Assembly (NCBI GenBank): GCA_013407085.1
Contig: JACCGJ010020209.1
Location: 160,135 to 224,134 of the forward strand
Reading direction: 5' to 3'
Length of the DNA: 64,000 bases
Origin: Atriophallophorus winterbourni
Lineage: Eukaryota > Platyhelminthes > Trematoda > Plagiorchiida > Microphallidae
Of the stretch, positions 1-11,169 are shown in pieces (the stretch's first letter is position 1; each line of letters begins with the position of its first letter). Under the pieces are notes generated by a model, which did not search any database, had not been told where the DNA came from, and saw nothing but the letters and a program-made list of their open reading frames with translations. Both the position numbers and the translations under genes were made by a program.

Positions 1-300
1 CATTGATGCGATCTAATAGAAGTCATTCAGGTTCTAAAGGGTCCCACGGGTGAAAATATTGCTGGATCACTGAAATTCAACCCTCAAATAGCGACAAGAG
101 GTAATTCAATTGAACTTCTTAAAAGTAGACCCAGGCTGTTTGTATGTAATCACTTTTTCAGAAATGGAGTTGTCAACCACTAGAATAATCTCCAAGTTGG
201 TTTAATAAACCTCCATAAAGTGTTAAGCTTTAGGAAGAAAACAGACGCTAAATGGCTTAGCCTATTTCCAAACATTATCTAATAACATTATCTAATGGTC

Positions 301-376
301 AACCTGACAGCATCTTAGCCCACGTACAGTCTATAAATGTGCGGCACTTTGCCTGGATCAGGCTAGTAATTTCATA
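301..376 (-). repeat. SINE-like dispersed repeat, copy 1 (fragment)
   Basis: This is the first of about ten copies in the window of one short repeat. I take as forward the orientation that reads CACAAGCCTGATCCAGGC, then CCGCACAGTC, then GTGGGCTAAGATACTGTCAG. This copy is in the reverse orientation and covers only the core of about 75 bp. The longer copies (28505, 29890 and 36812) extend to about 240 bp. No Pol III A/B boxes were confirmed by eye, so 'SINE-like' describes size and dispersal only. Confidence 0.6.
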
Positions 377-489
377 CATCATAAATGTTTCACGCATATT
401 ATTGCATTGTTTCCTGAATCGATGACCTCTCACTGTACTGTTGATACCCCGTCAAATAACGTGTGAACCGTACGATTTTTATTTTCAAT

Positions 490-1110
490 ATAGTAGTGCC
501 GGTTGCTCAGCCGCATACCGTTAAAGGAAATCTGGGCGGGTTATTGGCTTTTGGCCGCCTTTAGACCTGTGCAACTTAAATTTGAACTTGACTGTACTAT
601 ATTAATTAAGTCGTTTATATATTCCAGGAAGAATAGCGGTCCGAGCACTGATCTTTGTGGGACGCCACGGGCAACTTGTATCGACTCGGTTAGCTTGTTT
701 TTTACTCGCACATACACTCACGGGATATTAACCATTCTTATATCCATGAATAGAATTAACCATCTACTCCTCAAGTAAGAAGGTTCGACAAGTGCAGTTC
801 GTGATTGACACGATCGAATGCTGTTAAGAAATCAAAATAAATTACGTCCACGGAGTTGCCAGCATCTCTTAAATTAGACCAGACTTCTTTTAGCAGCAAG
901 TTTCTCAGGCAAAATTGTTGCTTTCCTGAATGCAAGACGTGCTCCGTAGATTAATCTATGGATCTCAATGTGATTCCTCGAGACATGAGCTATGATGGAC
1001 TTCACTTAATAAGAAAACACTGATATTGAAGCTATCGGAAATAGTTTAACGGATTTTTTCATTCGCAGCCCGTGTTGATATGAATAATCAGGGCAGTTTT
1101 CATAATCTTT
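490..1110 (-). pseudogene. Non-LTR retrotransposon reverse transcriptase fragment
   Basis: On the minus strand this encodes central reverse-transcriptase blocks. Near 800-850 there is an FDF..AFDRVNHEL motif (palm block A, normally YxDFxKAFD). Near 600-670 there is GVPQRSVLGPLFFLEYINDL, the conserved block normally read as [19 protein letters not shown]. The frame is broken by stops and has no complete end, so it is a fossil. It matches the family of the element at 19640-20890: both share the stretch around the 'agctatgatgga' motif at about 990 and 19763. The exact clade (CR1, L2 or Jockey) was not resolved. Confidence 0.7.
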
Positions 1111-2019
1111 TTCAGAGACAACCATACGTTGATAAACATTAAATTACCTCAAATATTTCAGAAGGGATTCAGGCCAAAATAATCCAAGTTTTTTTATTTA
1201 AAGAAATTCACGAAATGAATAAAAGAAAATTGTGTTTGATAGAGAACACCATATTATCTGCGAAATCACATCGTAATTGGAAATTAACTTTTTTTATTCC
1301 TACTGCTAAATATTTGTCATATCTACAATAATGGATCCAGGGATCGATAGGATATTTCCGACAGTAAAACAAAATATATTCTATGCTTTAGAATTTTTTC
1401 ACATAGATCAGAGTATCCTTAGTTAACTCGTGTATGCTATTTACCTTTAAGTTATGCCAGCATTTGAAACATTTATCTGGTCATTAAATATTCAGATATT
1501 TATTGTGCGAAATATGGGCGAACATTTTAATATTGTAACAATTTATTTCAATAAGACTAGAAACGGTTAATCACAACCAATGATCCCTTTGCTTCCAATC
1601 GAATAATATAATAAACTTTTTTTCATTACAATCAAAGTAATGAAGACACCCAAGTTCTGGTTTGAAAGTTGAATCGTAAAGTAATGTTGGTGTAATGTAA
1701 GAACCTTTTCTATAGTACTCATAGCTCAAAATGAATCAACGACGAGCTTCGTAGTTGTATGAGTAAAATTTAACATCATCAAATGAAAATGTGATCGATC
1801 AAATACTTGGACTGGGATTGAAAGACTCTAATTTGAAGGTCACTATTATCATATATTTCATTCCAATAGCAACATTTAGTAAGAGATTTATTATTGTGAG
1901 CATTTTGGCTGATATTCCTTCAATTATATCTTCTTCTTTATAGAACACGGAGGGTCAAACCATTGTTAGCCGTACCTTTTTCTATCATCAACGTAGCACA
2001 TGAGAACCTCAGGTAAAGC
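1111..2019. other. AT-rich stretch, nothing recognised
   Basis: About 900 bp of AT-rich sequence with no long open frame, no recognisable protein block and no tandem repeat visible by eye. It may be highly decayed transposon DNA. Confidence 0.5.
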
Positions 2020-4900
2020 AAATTCTTTCTAGTGTTGCACAACTTCCAAGTGATTAGAGGCAGTATATTATCTACTTATTGCTTAAACTGGTTCCAAGTT
2101 TTTGCTGCAATAACCTTTTCGATGAGAGGATTCCACAAGTTAACAATACTTGTTAAGAGTGTGAATCCATGTGATAGGCAAAGGGTTTTCACTTTTGAAG
2201 CTTTTGAGAATGATCACAAGTTCCGGGCCCGAATCGAGAAGAAAAACTCGGGCAACTCGTCACCATTAGCTCCTAGTAATATGTGATTCGTCAGTAGCAC
2301 GTTTTACCGCACACGCCGAATACTGATCGTTTTGAGGTTGAGGCGTTGAAATCTCTCCACATAAAGAATTTATTTCAAACATTGTACTCTTTTCGTCGCC
2401 AGCGTTGCAAGTTTTCAAGCTGGTCACGTTCTCCCTTAGTTTGTGGAGAGGTTGCTGGAAAGCCATGTATGTGGAATACAGAATGCCAAACTTTTTTTCG
2501 AGTACTCGATGAGAACGACTGAATAATAGCCAACCATGCGAGGTTTTTGACAGCAGCTTTTCAGTTCTTATATTTACTTCGTATCCCCAAAAGCTTAGGA
2601 TCAAAGGCAAAATGTAAACAATTCTGATTTTATGAGTCAGTAAGGTCATTGGCATATGAGTTGAAAATCAAGAGGTCAAGATCAGATACCTGAGGAACCA
2701 GGAATTTGGAAGTTTATTGGGGCGACTTAACTCGGTTAACCTCGACTTGTGTATAACGGTCAATAAGGAAATATTTAATGCTATTACAAATAGGTCTATT
2801 TACACCAACAGCACGGTACTTGGGTAATGGAGGTTTGAATATGGGCACGGTCAAAAGCCTTATTGAAATCAATAAAGGCAGTGACTATCGGGTCGCTCAG
2901 ATCAAGTTCAGCACATCAGTGCTGGCGATCAATGATGAGATTATATGCGCATGACCGTCTTTACGTAAACCATGCTCAGCTGATGTTAGCTAACTGGTTG
3001 AAAAAAGAAAATTTTCTACATGTTTATTCAGCAGTCGTTCCATAGTCCATACATCAACTGAGGTAATGGTAACCGGTCAAGTGTTAGGCGGATCACACGT
3101 TCCACCGCTCTTATACATTGGTTTGAAATGCTGTACTTTCAATCTTGAGGTAACCTACAACAACTCTTAGATAAACTAAAGATTAGCGTCAGTGGTTTGT
3201 GTATGATATCCGCCATTACCTTTAAATGCATTAGATGTATTCAATCCCGACCACGTGCTGAGCGTACATCGAGTCGTTCAAGTAAATACTGCACCGTCTA
3301 AAATGATATCGGAAAATCTGGCATTTCGACGCTGCTCTCAAAAAGCAGTAGAATGGTAAACGTCTATTTGTGTAAACCGAACTGTACTGAGCGGCGAGAA
3401 GAACTGCTTCAAATTCGTTTTATGTTTAATCAACCTTCCTATAGATATCAAGCAGCGTACCCGTTGAGAAGCTTTGGATGTATGCAAACGAGCGTTTCCG
3501 CAAAACGAGTTTCGTGATTCTCCTTTATCTATTTAAAGATGGATGAATTTGTAAGGGATAATGTTTAGGCTTCATAATCATCGGTGCATCCGCTAAATGA
3601 AAAGTTTCGCCATAACACCCTTCTATTCGCCATGTGTTTACAAATAATGATATCAAACCATGGCGGCCCCTTGAAGGGGGGTCTCCCATGCATCAAGGGG
3701 ATATGATTTTTAAACGATCTGACTTTAACCAAAACCTCCAAGCGACAACTATCCACATTTCTAGGCGTTGGAAGTGACCATTTAGTCAAGTCTGCATACG
3801 CGATTGAACTCTTCGTTTCTAATTTTCAGTATTTTGTCCGGGCATTCGATTATATTCTTATTTGCAGACCTATTCCAAACGAACTATAGCAAGCAGTGAT
3901 CCTTGCAACCAATAAGGGACTCGATTGATATATCCGTACCAACGGAACATCTGGGTGTGGCCATCAAATTCAATATAGGAGGAACTTGTCCGACACATAT
4001 CCCCTTGAGATAGTTTACATTGTGCACCAAATTCAGTTCTAAAATCGTATCTTTGACATTTTTGTTGGAACGATTCATTCCCAGCAATTAAAAATTGCAC
4101 AGTTAATATCGGGAGTATTAAGATCTCTAATTATGATGCAGATGCCAGGGATACCATGCTGTTTAATTTGAGAAACTTACGCAGGAACGTAACAGCCAGC
4201 TAAGCGTTAACTGACAAAAATTGCGCAGCCTTTAGTTCTAGCCTTCACTATAAATTGAATGCTTTCAGCATTTTCGGCTTCATGTTAAAACCTTTCCAAT
4301 ACTTTCACAATCACGTGCTCTTTATAGCATACAACAACGACACTGCAGATATTGAGGATAATATGTCACTTCTGATAAAAGCTTAGTGTGGTAGCCCATA
4401 CTCCATATAAGAGTTATCAATTCGTGACCAGCATTCCGTAACGGCAACCATGTCTGGCTTTCGCCGACGACAATTTCATTAACCTCGTAAAGTTTATTCC
4501 GTAAGCTCATCGCTGTGTAAAGCAAGACTTGAAATCTCTTTACAGAATGATTAAATAATGTGTGATTGACAGTGGCTACTCGAAAATCCACTATGACAAG
4601 ACCTAACGAGCTTCAAAATGTCCTCAGCCTCAATTTCGTGTCATGATTGCTTAGTCGGGATGACTAGGTAGACCCTTAGATTTCACGACTGCATAAGATT
4701 TATTCATTCCTAACTGTTAACAAATAGTGTTGAAAACGAGCAAACGGTGAGTTCTTGCACGTTCAATGTATCAGCAGTACTAATACCATTTTGTAAACGG
4801 TTTGTATTCGACGAAGCGAATGGCACGAAAGCTTGCTCCGCTGATAGGTGGTGTTTGTCCTCAGCGGAGTTTAATTCACTCTCAATGTCCATTCGTTTAG
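2020..4900 (-). pseudogene. Highly decayed non-LTR retrotransposon (endonuclease + RT), minus strand
   Basis: Read on the minus strand from 4900 to 2020, shifted frames recover the order of a non-LTR ORF2. Endonuclease remnants come first: PDMVAVTECW near 4460, matching the catalytic-glutamate 'ITETW' block. Next are the RT entry blocks (LPQDWK and YKSGGTCDPPNT near 3100) and FIDFNKAFDR near 2860 (palm block A). The C-terminal tail VNLWNPLIEKVIAAKTWNQF near 2100 corresponds to the 'VNxWNxLPxxVxxAxxxNxF' end of these proteins. Many stops and frameshifts make it inactive. I infer one element because the order and strand are consistent. Confidence 0.65.
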
Positions 4901-5139
4901 CCCCTTAGTGGTTTTAGTAAATGCTTTTACGTTAAACTTGGTTGTATTTTCAACGCTCCGTTAAAAAATCATTACGAATTTTCGCTGTTCTGCGAAATCA
5001 CTATAAAATAGACCAACTATTTTACTATATTATTAAAAGAAAAAAGGTTCATTATAATTCCTGCTAATAAATTATGCTTGTGACAAAATCAGCCTACTTT
5101 TTCTGGTACATTATCGTTACTCATATTTCTCACTGTCAG

Positions 5140-6500
5140 ATGAGTACAAATAATGCTTGCCTAAACGACAATTGCTGCAAAAACGTGGTCAGGGGCATTG
5201 AATGCACAGCTCACGATCGTTGGGCTTAACCTAGCTGCTCCGGCATATATAAATATCACGATGGGGTTTATGCAAAATACAGCTGGTTGCCATAAAGCTG
5301 CCACTGACGCTGCTTCTATTAACAAAAAACTTCAAAAAGTGTAATCTCGCCTAGCTCGTCGAACGTGGTACCCGCTTAAACTTATGCATCTATTTTGCGT
5401 GCAAATAGGAGCCTGGGACAACTGCATCCAAGGCGAAAGATGACCAGTTTGGCCATTTACACTATCCTCTAAAGGAGGTCAATGTAATTAGAAATTCGAA
5501 AAAACAAGCAAATGATATATCTGGATTAACTGCAGCCAAGGAAATAGTTTAAAGCGTTAGCCAGTTACCCCATCCACCCAAGCAAGCTACCACAATTAAG
5601 GTGACCAATGTAGCTGGAACATGGAAGAAGCGTACTGAACCCAGTGAGATCAGTAGACAAAAACAACCATATTCTATTGTTGCTGGTATACCTGTGCCGG
5701 ATCAAATTATTCATGAATTGAATGGGTTGCGTAAGCAAATTGAAATATCGCACGGCAATTATTCTGCTTTAAAATCTAGAACACAAAATGTACTAGTTTT
5801 ATCCGAGCGGAACTCATTATTAAGGAATCCAAATCTCGCAGAGATTTTGATCACAGGTGTATCAACAATCTTATCATAATGGTAGGTCTGAAACCTTCTA
5901 CTCCCATAATGCGAGTCCATAGTGTAGGAAGATGGAGGAAGGGTAGCCACCTTATGTCAATCCTGGTTGAATTCAAATACCAGGCCGATCAGAATTCATT
6001 CCTAGCTATGGCTTGAGCATATCGCCAAATCAATGCTAGATAAACTTTGGGTGAAGCCAGACAGCCATAGGTTCCGGATTAGGCACAACTCTCATGATTC
6101 AACTAGGAAAAACTTAAGAATAGGAACATCTATCATTCTTCAACTGGATGCAGCATAAAACGCAATTCAGTCACAGGTGATCATACCGAACATCACTTCA
6201 CCACGAGTCTTGCTGTCTGGTCCAAACGACGTTGATTGTCTTAGCGCAAATGACGATCCCACCCAAGCCAGTGATTCCAGTAGTTGCTCCTCTACAATGG
6301 ATTCGGTCTCAATTGTCGAGCAACCGTCCATTACCTTAAAGACAGAGGCTAGCGAAACTTTTTTTCCTGCTCCAAGTAGCACGCCACAAAACGTGCAGCT
6401 CCCTCGGTTGTTTCGACCGAGGGCCAACATGATTAGTTTTAGAAGCACGAATAACCACTGCCCCAGTATTGTACGAAAATGTATGCAGAATGAGGAACAT
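5140..6500 (+). pseudogene. Decayed ORF1 of a CR1-type non-LTR element
   Basis: A plus-strand coding remnant in several frames. A Cys-rich stretch at about 5157-5250 (CLNDNCCKNVV, IEC, DRW, CSG) resembles the degenerate PHD-type finger found in ORF1 of some CR1 elements. A hydrophilic, coiled-coil-like segment follows at 5601-5879 (PDQIIHELNGLRKQIEI). A segment near 5908-6010 (RVHSVGRWRKGSHLMSILVEF) resembles the nucleic-acid-binding fold of non-LTR ORF1 proteins. The last part (6177-6509) is Ser/Thr/Pro-rich. Its 3' portion is repeated directly at 7375-7790. The family assignment is inferred from these faint similarities. Confidence 0.45.
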
Positions 6501-6532
6501 GTGAGCTGAACTTTATGTCCGTGTGGCTGAGA
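6122..6532 (+). repeat. Direct repeat, left copy (ORF1 tail)
   Basis: Starting at GAACATCTATCATTC, this roughly 410-bp segment is repeated in the same orientation at 7375-7790. It shares blocks such as TGATCATACCGAACATCAC, ACGTTGATTGTCTTAGC and CTACAATGGATTCGGT. The two copies bracket the 240-bp hammerhead-like tandem array, so the unit is repeat - array - repeat. The copies have clearly diverged, so the duplication is not recent. Confidence 0.8.
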
Positions 6533-6549
6533 TACACACAGGGTAATTG

Positions 6550-7374
6550 CGCTTTTTAGGAACTGGCAACGAATCACTATGTCATTTTGTGTTTGAACAT
6601 CGTGGTTCGTTGTACGGACCCTATGCAACAGTGGCATTCAAGTATCATTAGTTCACCGTTTACCCGCTGCTTCAAGCATCACTGAACCTAATATTACCGT
6701 CTCCACCTGATGGAGGCAAACAGCCAGAAACCGGTAGTGGAGTGTATTTTCGGGGTATGTGAGCGACACATAACTTTGGTTATCCATAAGCGCCTTGGTT
6801 GCTTGACTATGAATCACTATGTGATTCTGTGTTTGAACATTCTGGTTCGTTGTACGGACCCTATGCAACAGTGGCATTCAAGTATCGCTTGTTTACCATT
6901 TATGCACTGTTTCAAATCTCACTCGATTCAATATTACTGTCTCCACCTTATTACGGCAAACAGCCAGAACTCGGTAGTGGAGTGTAATTTCCGATTATGT
7001 TAGCAACACATAACTTTGGTTATCCATAAGCGCCTTGAGTGTTTGACCACGAATCACTATGTGATTCTGTGTTTGAAAATCGTGGTTCGTTGTACGGACC
7101 CTATGCAACAGTGGCATTTAAGTTTTGCTTGTTTACCATTTATGCACTGTTTCAAGGCTCACTGAACCCAATCTTACTGTCTCCACCTGTTGACGGCAAA
7201 CAGCCAGAAACCTCTAGTGGATTGTAATATCGGTGAATGTGAGCAGCACATAACTTTGGTTATACATAATCACCTTGAGTGCTTGACCATGAATCACTAT
7301 TTCATTCTCGGTTTAAACATCGTGATAAATTGTACGGACCCTATGCGACAGTGGAATTCAAGTATCACTTGTTT
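6550..7374 (+). repeat. Tandem array of 240-bp monomers with hammerhead-like motifs (retrozyme-like)
   Basis: At least three monomers are in register at exactly 240 bp. The block GGCAAACAGCCAGAA recurs at 6715, 6955 and 7195, and TGTACGGACCCTATGC at 6611, 6851, 7091 and 7331. Each monomer holds a hammerhead-shaped segment: stem I strand CTCCAC, a catalytic-core position, stem II with an AAACA loop, a GAAA-type block, then the second stem I strand GTGGAG. In all three the CUGAUGA core is altered (CTGATGG, CTTATTA, CTGTTGA), so these copies are probably not self-cleaving. Single dispersed units of the same family with intact cores lie elsewhere in the window. Confidence 0.8.
6701..6742 (+). ncRNA. 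Degenerate hammerhead motif, array monomer 1
   Basis: Stem I is CTCCAC (6701-6706) with GTGGAG (6737-6742), a perfect 6-bp pairing. The core reads CTGATGG instead of CTGATGA, and the GAAA block is intact before CCGGTA. The NUH site would be GTA, with cleavage after 6736. One core change probably inactivates it. Confidence 0.55.
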
Positions 7375-7790
7375 TTGGAACATCTATCATTCCTAAACCG
7401 GATGCAGCGAAAAACGCTATTTAGTCTCAGATGATCATACCGAACATCACTTCACCACGAGTCTTGCTGCCTTGTCCAGATGACGTTGATTGTCTTAGCA
7501 CGAATGACAACCGCACCCGAGCCAATTATTACCTAAGTTGCTTCTCTACAATGGATTCGGTTTCATGTGACAAGCCACCGTCCATTACCTTGATGCCAGA
7601 GGCTACCAAAAATTATTCTACTGCTCCAAGTAGCACTCCACTAAACGTGCGGACCCCTCGGGTTCTTCGACCAAGGGCTAAACGTGAGTAGTTCCAGGAG
7701 CACGAATAACCAGTTTCCCAGAATGTATGTATGCAGCATAAGAAACATATGAGCTGAACTTTCTCTCCGTGATGCTGAGTTACTCCTAGC
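7375..7790 (+). repeat. Direct repeat, right copy (ORF1 tail)
   Basis: Same-orientation partner of 6122-6532, beginning GGAACATCTATCATTC directly after the last array monomer. It contains an open frame at 7431-7691 paralogous to the one at 6177-6509 (both start MIIPNITSPRVLL), which is the tail of the decayed ORF1. A short (CAGTAT)n run lies just downstream at about 7795-7813. Confidence 0.8.
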
Positions 7791-8130
7791 TCTCAGTATC
7801 AGTATCAGTATCGCAGGGAGATAGTCGACCAAGTCGGAACGAGTGCTGAGATTTATTCATAGGTGTGCTTGAAAACACCCACCACTACCATGATTGATTA
7901 GTAAGTAACAAAGGCGTGTGTAACAGTTAATGGAAGAGGGAGAGGTCTCATCACCGAAAGATGAGAGAGTTAATGCACGTTGAATGTCCAATCGAATGAA
8001 CAGACGATGGACAGCAGTTTATTACAACAAGTACGAAAAAATGAAAAAGAAACGCTCATTGTGTTTTAAAATGATTTACCGGATATTTCTGTGGTTTTTT
8101 TGGTGGTTTTAACCATAAATATGGAGGGAT
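7791..8130. other. Non-coding, short CAGTAT microsatellite
   Basis: Three tandem CAGTAT units occur near 7796-7813. Apart from these, nothing recognisable was seen before the CR1 element that follows. Confidence 0.5.
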
Positions 8131-9500
8131 TTAGTCTTGAGGGTAATGCTCCGGAAAAAGCACCTGCCACCGTTTGTATAGCCCATGTTTGAAGGCAATT
8201 ACTGAATTTGCCAGGATTAGTTCTGCAGGAAGTGAGCTCCACGCGTTCACTATACGGATGCTGGAGAAATGCGTTCTGGATTCGAGCCTGATGTGCAGTT
8301 TACTTAGCTTAAGACTGTGTCCTCGTGTACCAAACAACGAAGAGAACCGAATGTAGTCATTAAATGCGAGACAACTTAATCCTTTGACAATCTTGAATGT
8401 CTCTATAAGATCCTCACTAAGTTGCCTCCTCCTAAGCAAGGAAAGCCTTAGTGCTAACAAACGATTTTCATAATTGGTGTATGCTAACCCCTCGATCATG
8501 TGAGTGGCCAGCTTCTGTACCTTTTCTAGCTGCACGATATCCTTCTGGTGATACGGCTTTCAAGCCTAGATACAGTATTCTAAATGTAGCCTCATTATTG
8601 CCTTGTAGAAAGGCAAGAGCACCTCAGCTTTTCGGCAAGCAAAGGCTGAACGTAGTCGAAAGTGTTTCCTCCTGGCCTTTTGAGCCGCAGAAGCACATTA
8701 GTCAGACCAATTGAAGTTTGCGGAAACTACGATTCCTATCTCCTTAGTAGATTTTACCCTGCGAAAATCCGTGTGGGCTGAGGGCGTAGAGACAATCATG
8801 TTGCCTGCCAGTGTACAGAGCAAGTTATTCTTATCTAGGTTAAGGGGAAGGTCCCACTTAACCGCCGATACTTTTACAGCTTCCACGTCAATTATCAGAT
8901 CAGAGTTATCCGACCTACCGACAATTTTAACATCGTCAACAAACATATAACAGGATGAGCGCAGTTAATTGGCTAGATCATCAATGAAGATAAGGAACAG
9001 CAACGGCCCCAAGACCGATCCCTGAGGAACCCCACTCGTTATATGCGCACTTGCGGAGTAAGCATCATCTAGCCTGACAGTAAAGGAACGGTCCTCAAGC
9101 AATGATCGAATCCAGCCCAGAAGGTTTCCTGATACTCTTATGGCTGAGGGTTTTAGAAGCAAGAGCCTATGTTTGACTGAATCAAATGCCTTACTAAATT
9201 GAGATAGAAGACTTTTACAGCTATACCATCATCCATTCTCATAGTAACCTCGTTTAGAATGCTCAACAAATAAGTCAGAAATGACCTACCTTTCAGGAAG
9301 CCGTTTTGTGCGGCATTCAAGAGAGAGTGTTTGGTTACATATACACAAATTTTATCGCGGATCAATCTTTCTATAACCTTACATAGTACAATAGTGAGGC
9401 TAGCTGGGCGGTAATTTTTGACCGCCGAGGAAGCTCCTCCCTTATGAATAGGTACTATAAAGGCTGTTTTCTAATCCAAAGGAAGAATGCCCTGACTGAT
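8131..9500 (-). pseudogene. CR1-like non-LTR element, RT to C-terminus
   Basis: Minus-strand RT blocks appear in order from high to low coordinates. A VPIHKGG/NYRPASLT-like block is near 9400-9460. AAQNGFLKGRSFLTYLL at 9153-9365 is the QHGFR..RSCLTNLL equivalent. [20 protein letters not shown] at 8965-9162 is followed by FVDDVKIVGRSDNSD at 8698-8946, the F-x-DD catalytic motif. The C-terminal domain at 8131-8535 (QLEKVQKLATHMIEGL, then NAWSSLPAELILANSV) is typical of these elements. The palm A block is damaged (YLNLVRHLIQ), and there are frameshifts at about 9155, 8950 and 8600. The part upstream of 9500 (endonuclease) is missing. Confidence 0.8.
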
Positions 9501-9779
9501 TGTTATTGCACTTTTTGAGACCTGGATGTCTGCGCGTGATAAAGTACCGTTGAACGTCAGCAAACAGTAACTCGTCACAAGATGCGGAAGACCTGGCGAT
9601 AGGAGAGGCGGTGGCGTTGCATTCCTCTTGGTCTATGGTTTGCACAGTATGGGTACAGGTATATCTCTAGCCAGTGATAAGCTTCGAAGCGATATTGCGT
9701 TTTGCCAAACGTTTCTCTCGTCCTTGATGAAATTTTAGGCATGTAGACTGGGGATTACTCCCGCAGACTTTAAAATCTT

Positions 9780-10267
9780 TTCCTTAGTTATCTAGCGACT
9801 CCAATATAAGTGTAAACTTTAATAGAATTTGTAAGCGTTTAGATGAGTTGCAAGACATGCATGCTCCGCTGCAGTGTGTGAGAGGGAATTTTGAGTAATC
9901 TCTTGCTAGCAATACTAAATCCAATCCGAAAACATTCAATTGCACAGTCAAAAGGCAAAACCAGGGAAACATAGGAGATTCGAAACTAGAAGACGGAAAA
10001 GTAGCTGATACTGACCTGACTAAGGTTACTGCCTTACAAGCGTTTTCCAATAGCGTTCAACGACGAGAAAATACGTCAAATGCACCGTCGTTTCTGCTTA
10101 GTCTGACACCTGGTGCCCATGTATTAAACGAGTTGTGCTTCAATGAGGCTGAGGTGTATGACATACTTATCAATGTTCGCGTCAACAAATCTGTGGGACC
10201 GAATTGTATCCACTCGATTGAGCGCAAATATCTTGCCTCGGTGCTTACCGAACCGTTTCGCAAGTTC
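9780..10267 (+). pseudogene. CR1-like RT N-terminal part, interrupted by solo LTR
   Basis: Plus-strand frame with FNEAEVYDILINVRVNKSVG near 10140, the RT entry block 'ExExxVxxxLxxLxxxKSxGPD', followed by ..RKYLASVLTEPFRKF. The reading frame is cut at 10267 by a solo LTR and resumes at 10826 as LFNSCLQLGVVPSK. The upstream part (9780-9960) is too decayed to place. It faces the minus-strand CR1 at 8131-9500, giving a head-to-head arrangement. Confidence 0.7.
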
Positions 10268-10825
10268 TGTATTGTCCGTGACGTTAGTGACGCGTATATC
10301 ACCTGTTTCGTATTTCGACAACTTCAAAACAACGACTCAGATAATCTACGGTACTGTAATTGGCAACAATTACAACAACAATAAATTATACAAACCTCAA
10401 TTTTATAGGAACGTAGCACCAAACAATAGAGCCAAATAATTCAAAATCAATTCAATTCAAATCAAAGATGACCTGAGATATAAAATGTTAGCATTCGATT
10501 TACAAGAAATTGCCTTCCAAAATGTCTATCAAATACAAGACACCCAAAAATACAAGCCAATTACAAGTGTCCAAAATGGAAACCAAATTCAACAACACTG
10601 ACCGAGAATGGCATAAACAATGTATTAAAACAAAAGCTTCACCAAATATGTGAACAGAAGATTTCAAATAAGACAATTACAAAAAGCAAGGTTTAATTCT
10701 AAATTCTGAAGAAAAAACAAACAAAACCCAAATTCAAGTCACAAAAATCAGTATTGTATAAAAGTAGAAAGTAGAAAGGAAAAAAAGAATTTAGAATGCA
10801 CATAACACTAAACTTGTCTCATACA
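10268..10825 (-). repeat. Solo LTR of the BEL/Pao family, reverse orientation
   Basis: 558 bp that begins TGTATTGTCC, ends CATACA, and is flanked by 5-bp target duplications AGTTC (10263-10267) and AGCTC (10826-10830, one mismatch). Its interior is the reverse complement of the BEL LTRs at 14387 and 16567. For example GTAATTGGCAACAATTACAAC matches, and so do the blocks AAAATGTCTATCAAATACAAGACACC and ACAAAAGCTTCACCAAATATG in part. It is much more diverged than those two LTRs are from each other, so it records an older insertion followed by LTR-LTR recombination. Removing it rejoins the RT frame of the CR1 element it split. Confidence 0.8.
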
Positions 10826-11075
10826 AGCTCTTCAATTCATGCTTGCAGCTGGGAGTCGTTCCCAGTAAGTCGAAATGAGCCAAAGTCGTGCCAATACACA
10901 AGGGTGGTTGCAGGTCAACTCTTGGGAACTATTGACCTGTCAGCCAGACTAGCTTCGTCTCAAAAGTACTGTAAACACTATTGCGTGACAAAATCTGTTA
11001 GCATCTTAGTCGGCAGTCCAAGTAATCAACTTAGATTTTAGCAAGGCTTTTGATTTATTCATAGATTTATTCATA
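10826..11075 (+). pseudogene. CR1-like RT, continuation after solo LTR
   Basis: After the solo LTR the RT sequence resumes with FNSCLQLGVVPSK, then AKVVPIHKGGCRS, a stop in place of the conserved R/W at NY*PVS, and INLDFSKAFDLFID near 11030. The last is palm block A (DFSKAFD). It is broken by stops and ends near 11075. With 9780-10267 it forms one interrupted element. Confidence 0.7.
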
Positions 11076-11169
11076 GATAATATGCAGGTAAAAAGCTATG
11101 TTTTACAAGACCCACAAAAATGCACATCGGGTCAGATTGTAAAAAATATATCAAAATGTTGTTACAGAT

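Noticed and set aside
6550..7374. CRISPR-like array
   Set aside because: The 240-bp units repeat over their whole length with no short repeat/spacer pattern, and the DNA is eukaryotic.
6177..7691. Repeated open frames as a tandem gene family
   Set aside because: They are the two copies of a decayed retrotransposon ORF1 tail and shadow frames through the 240-bp array.
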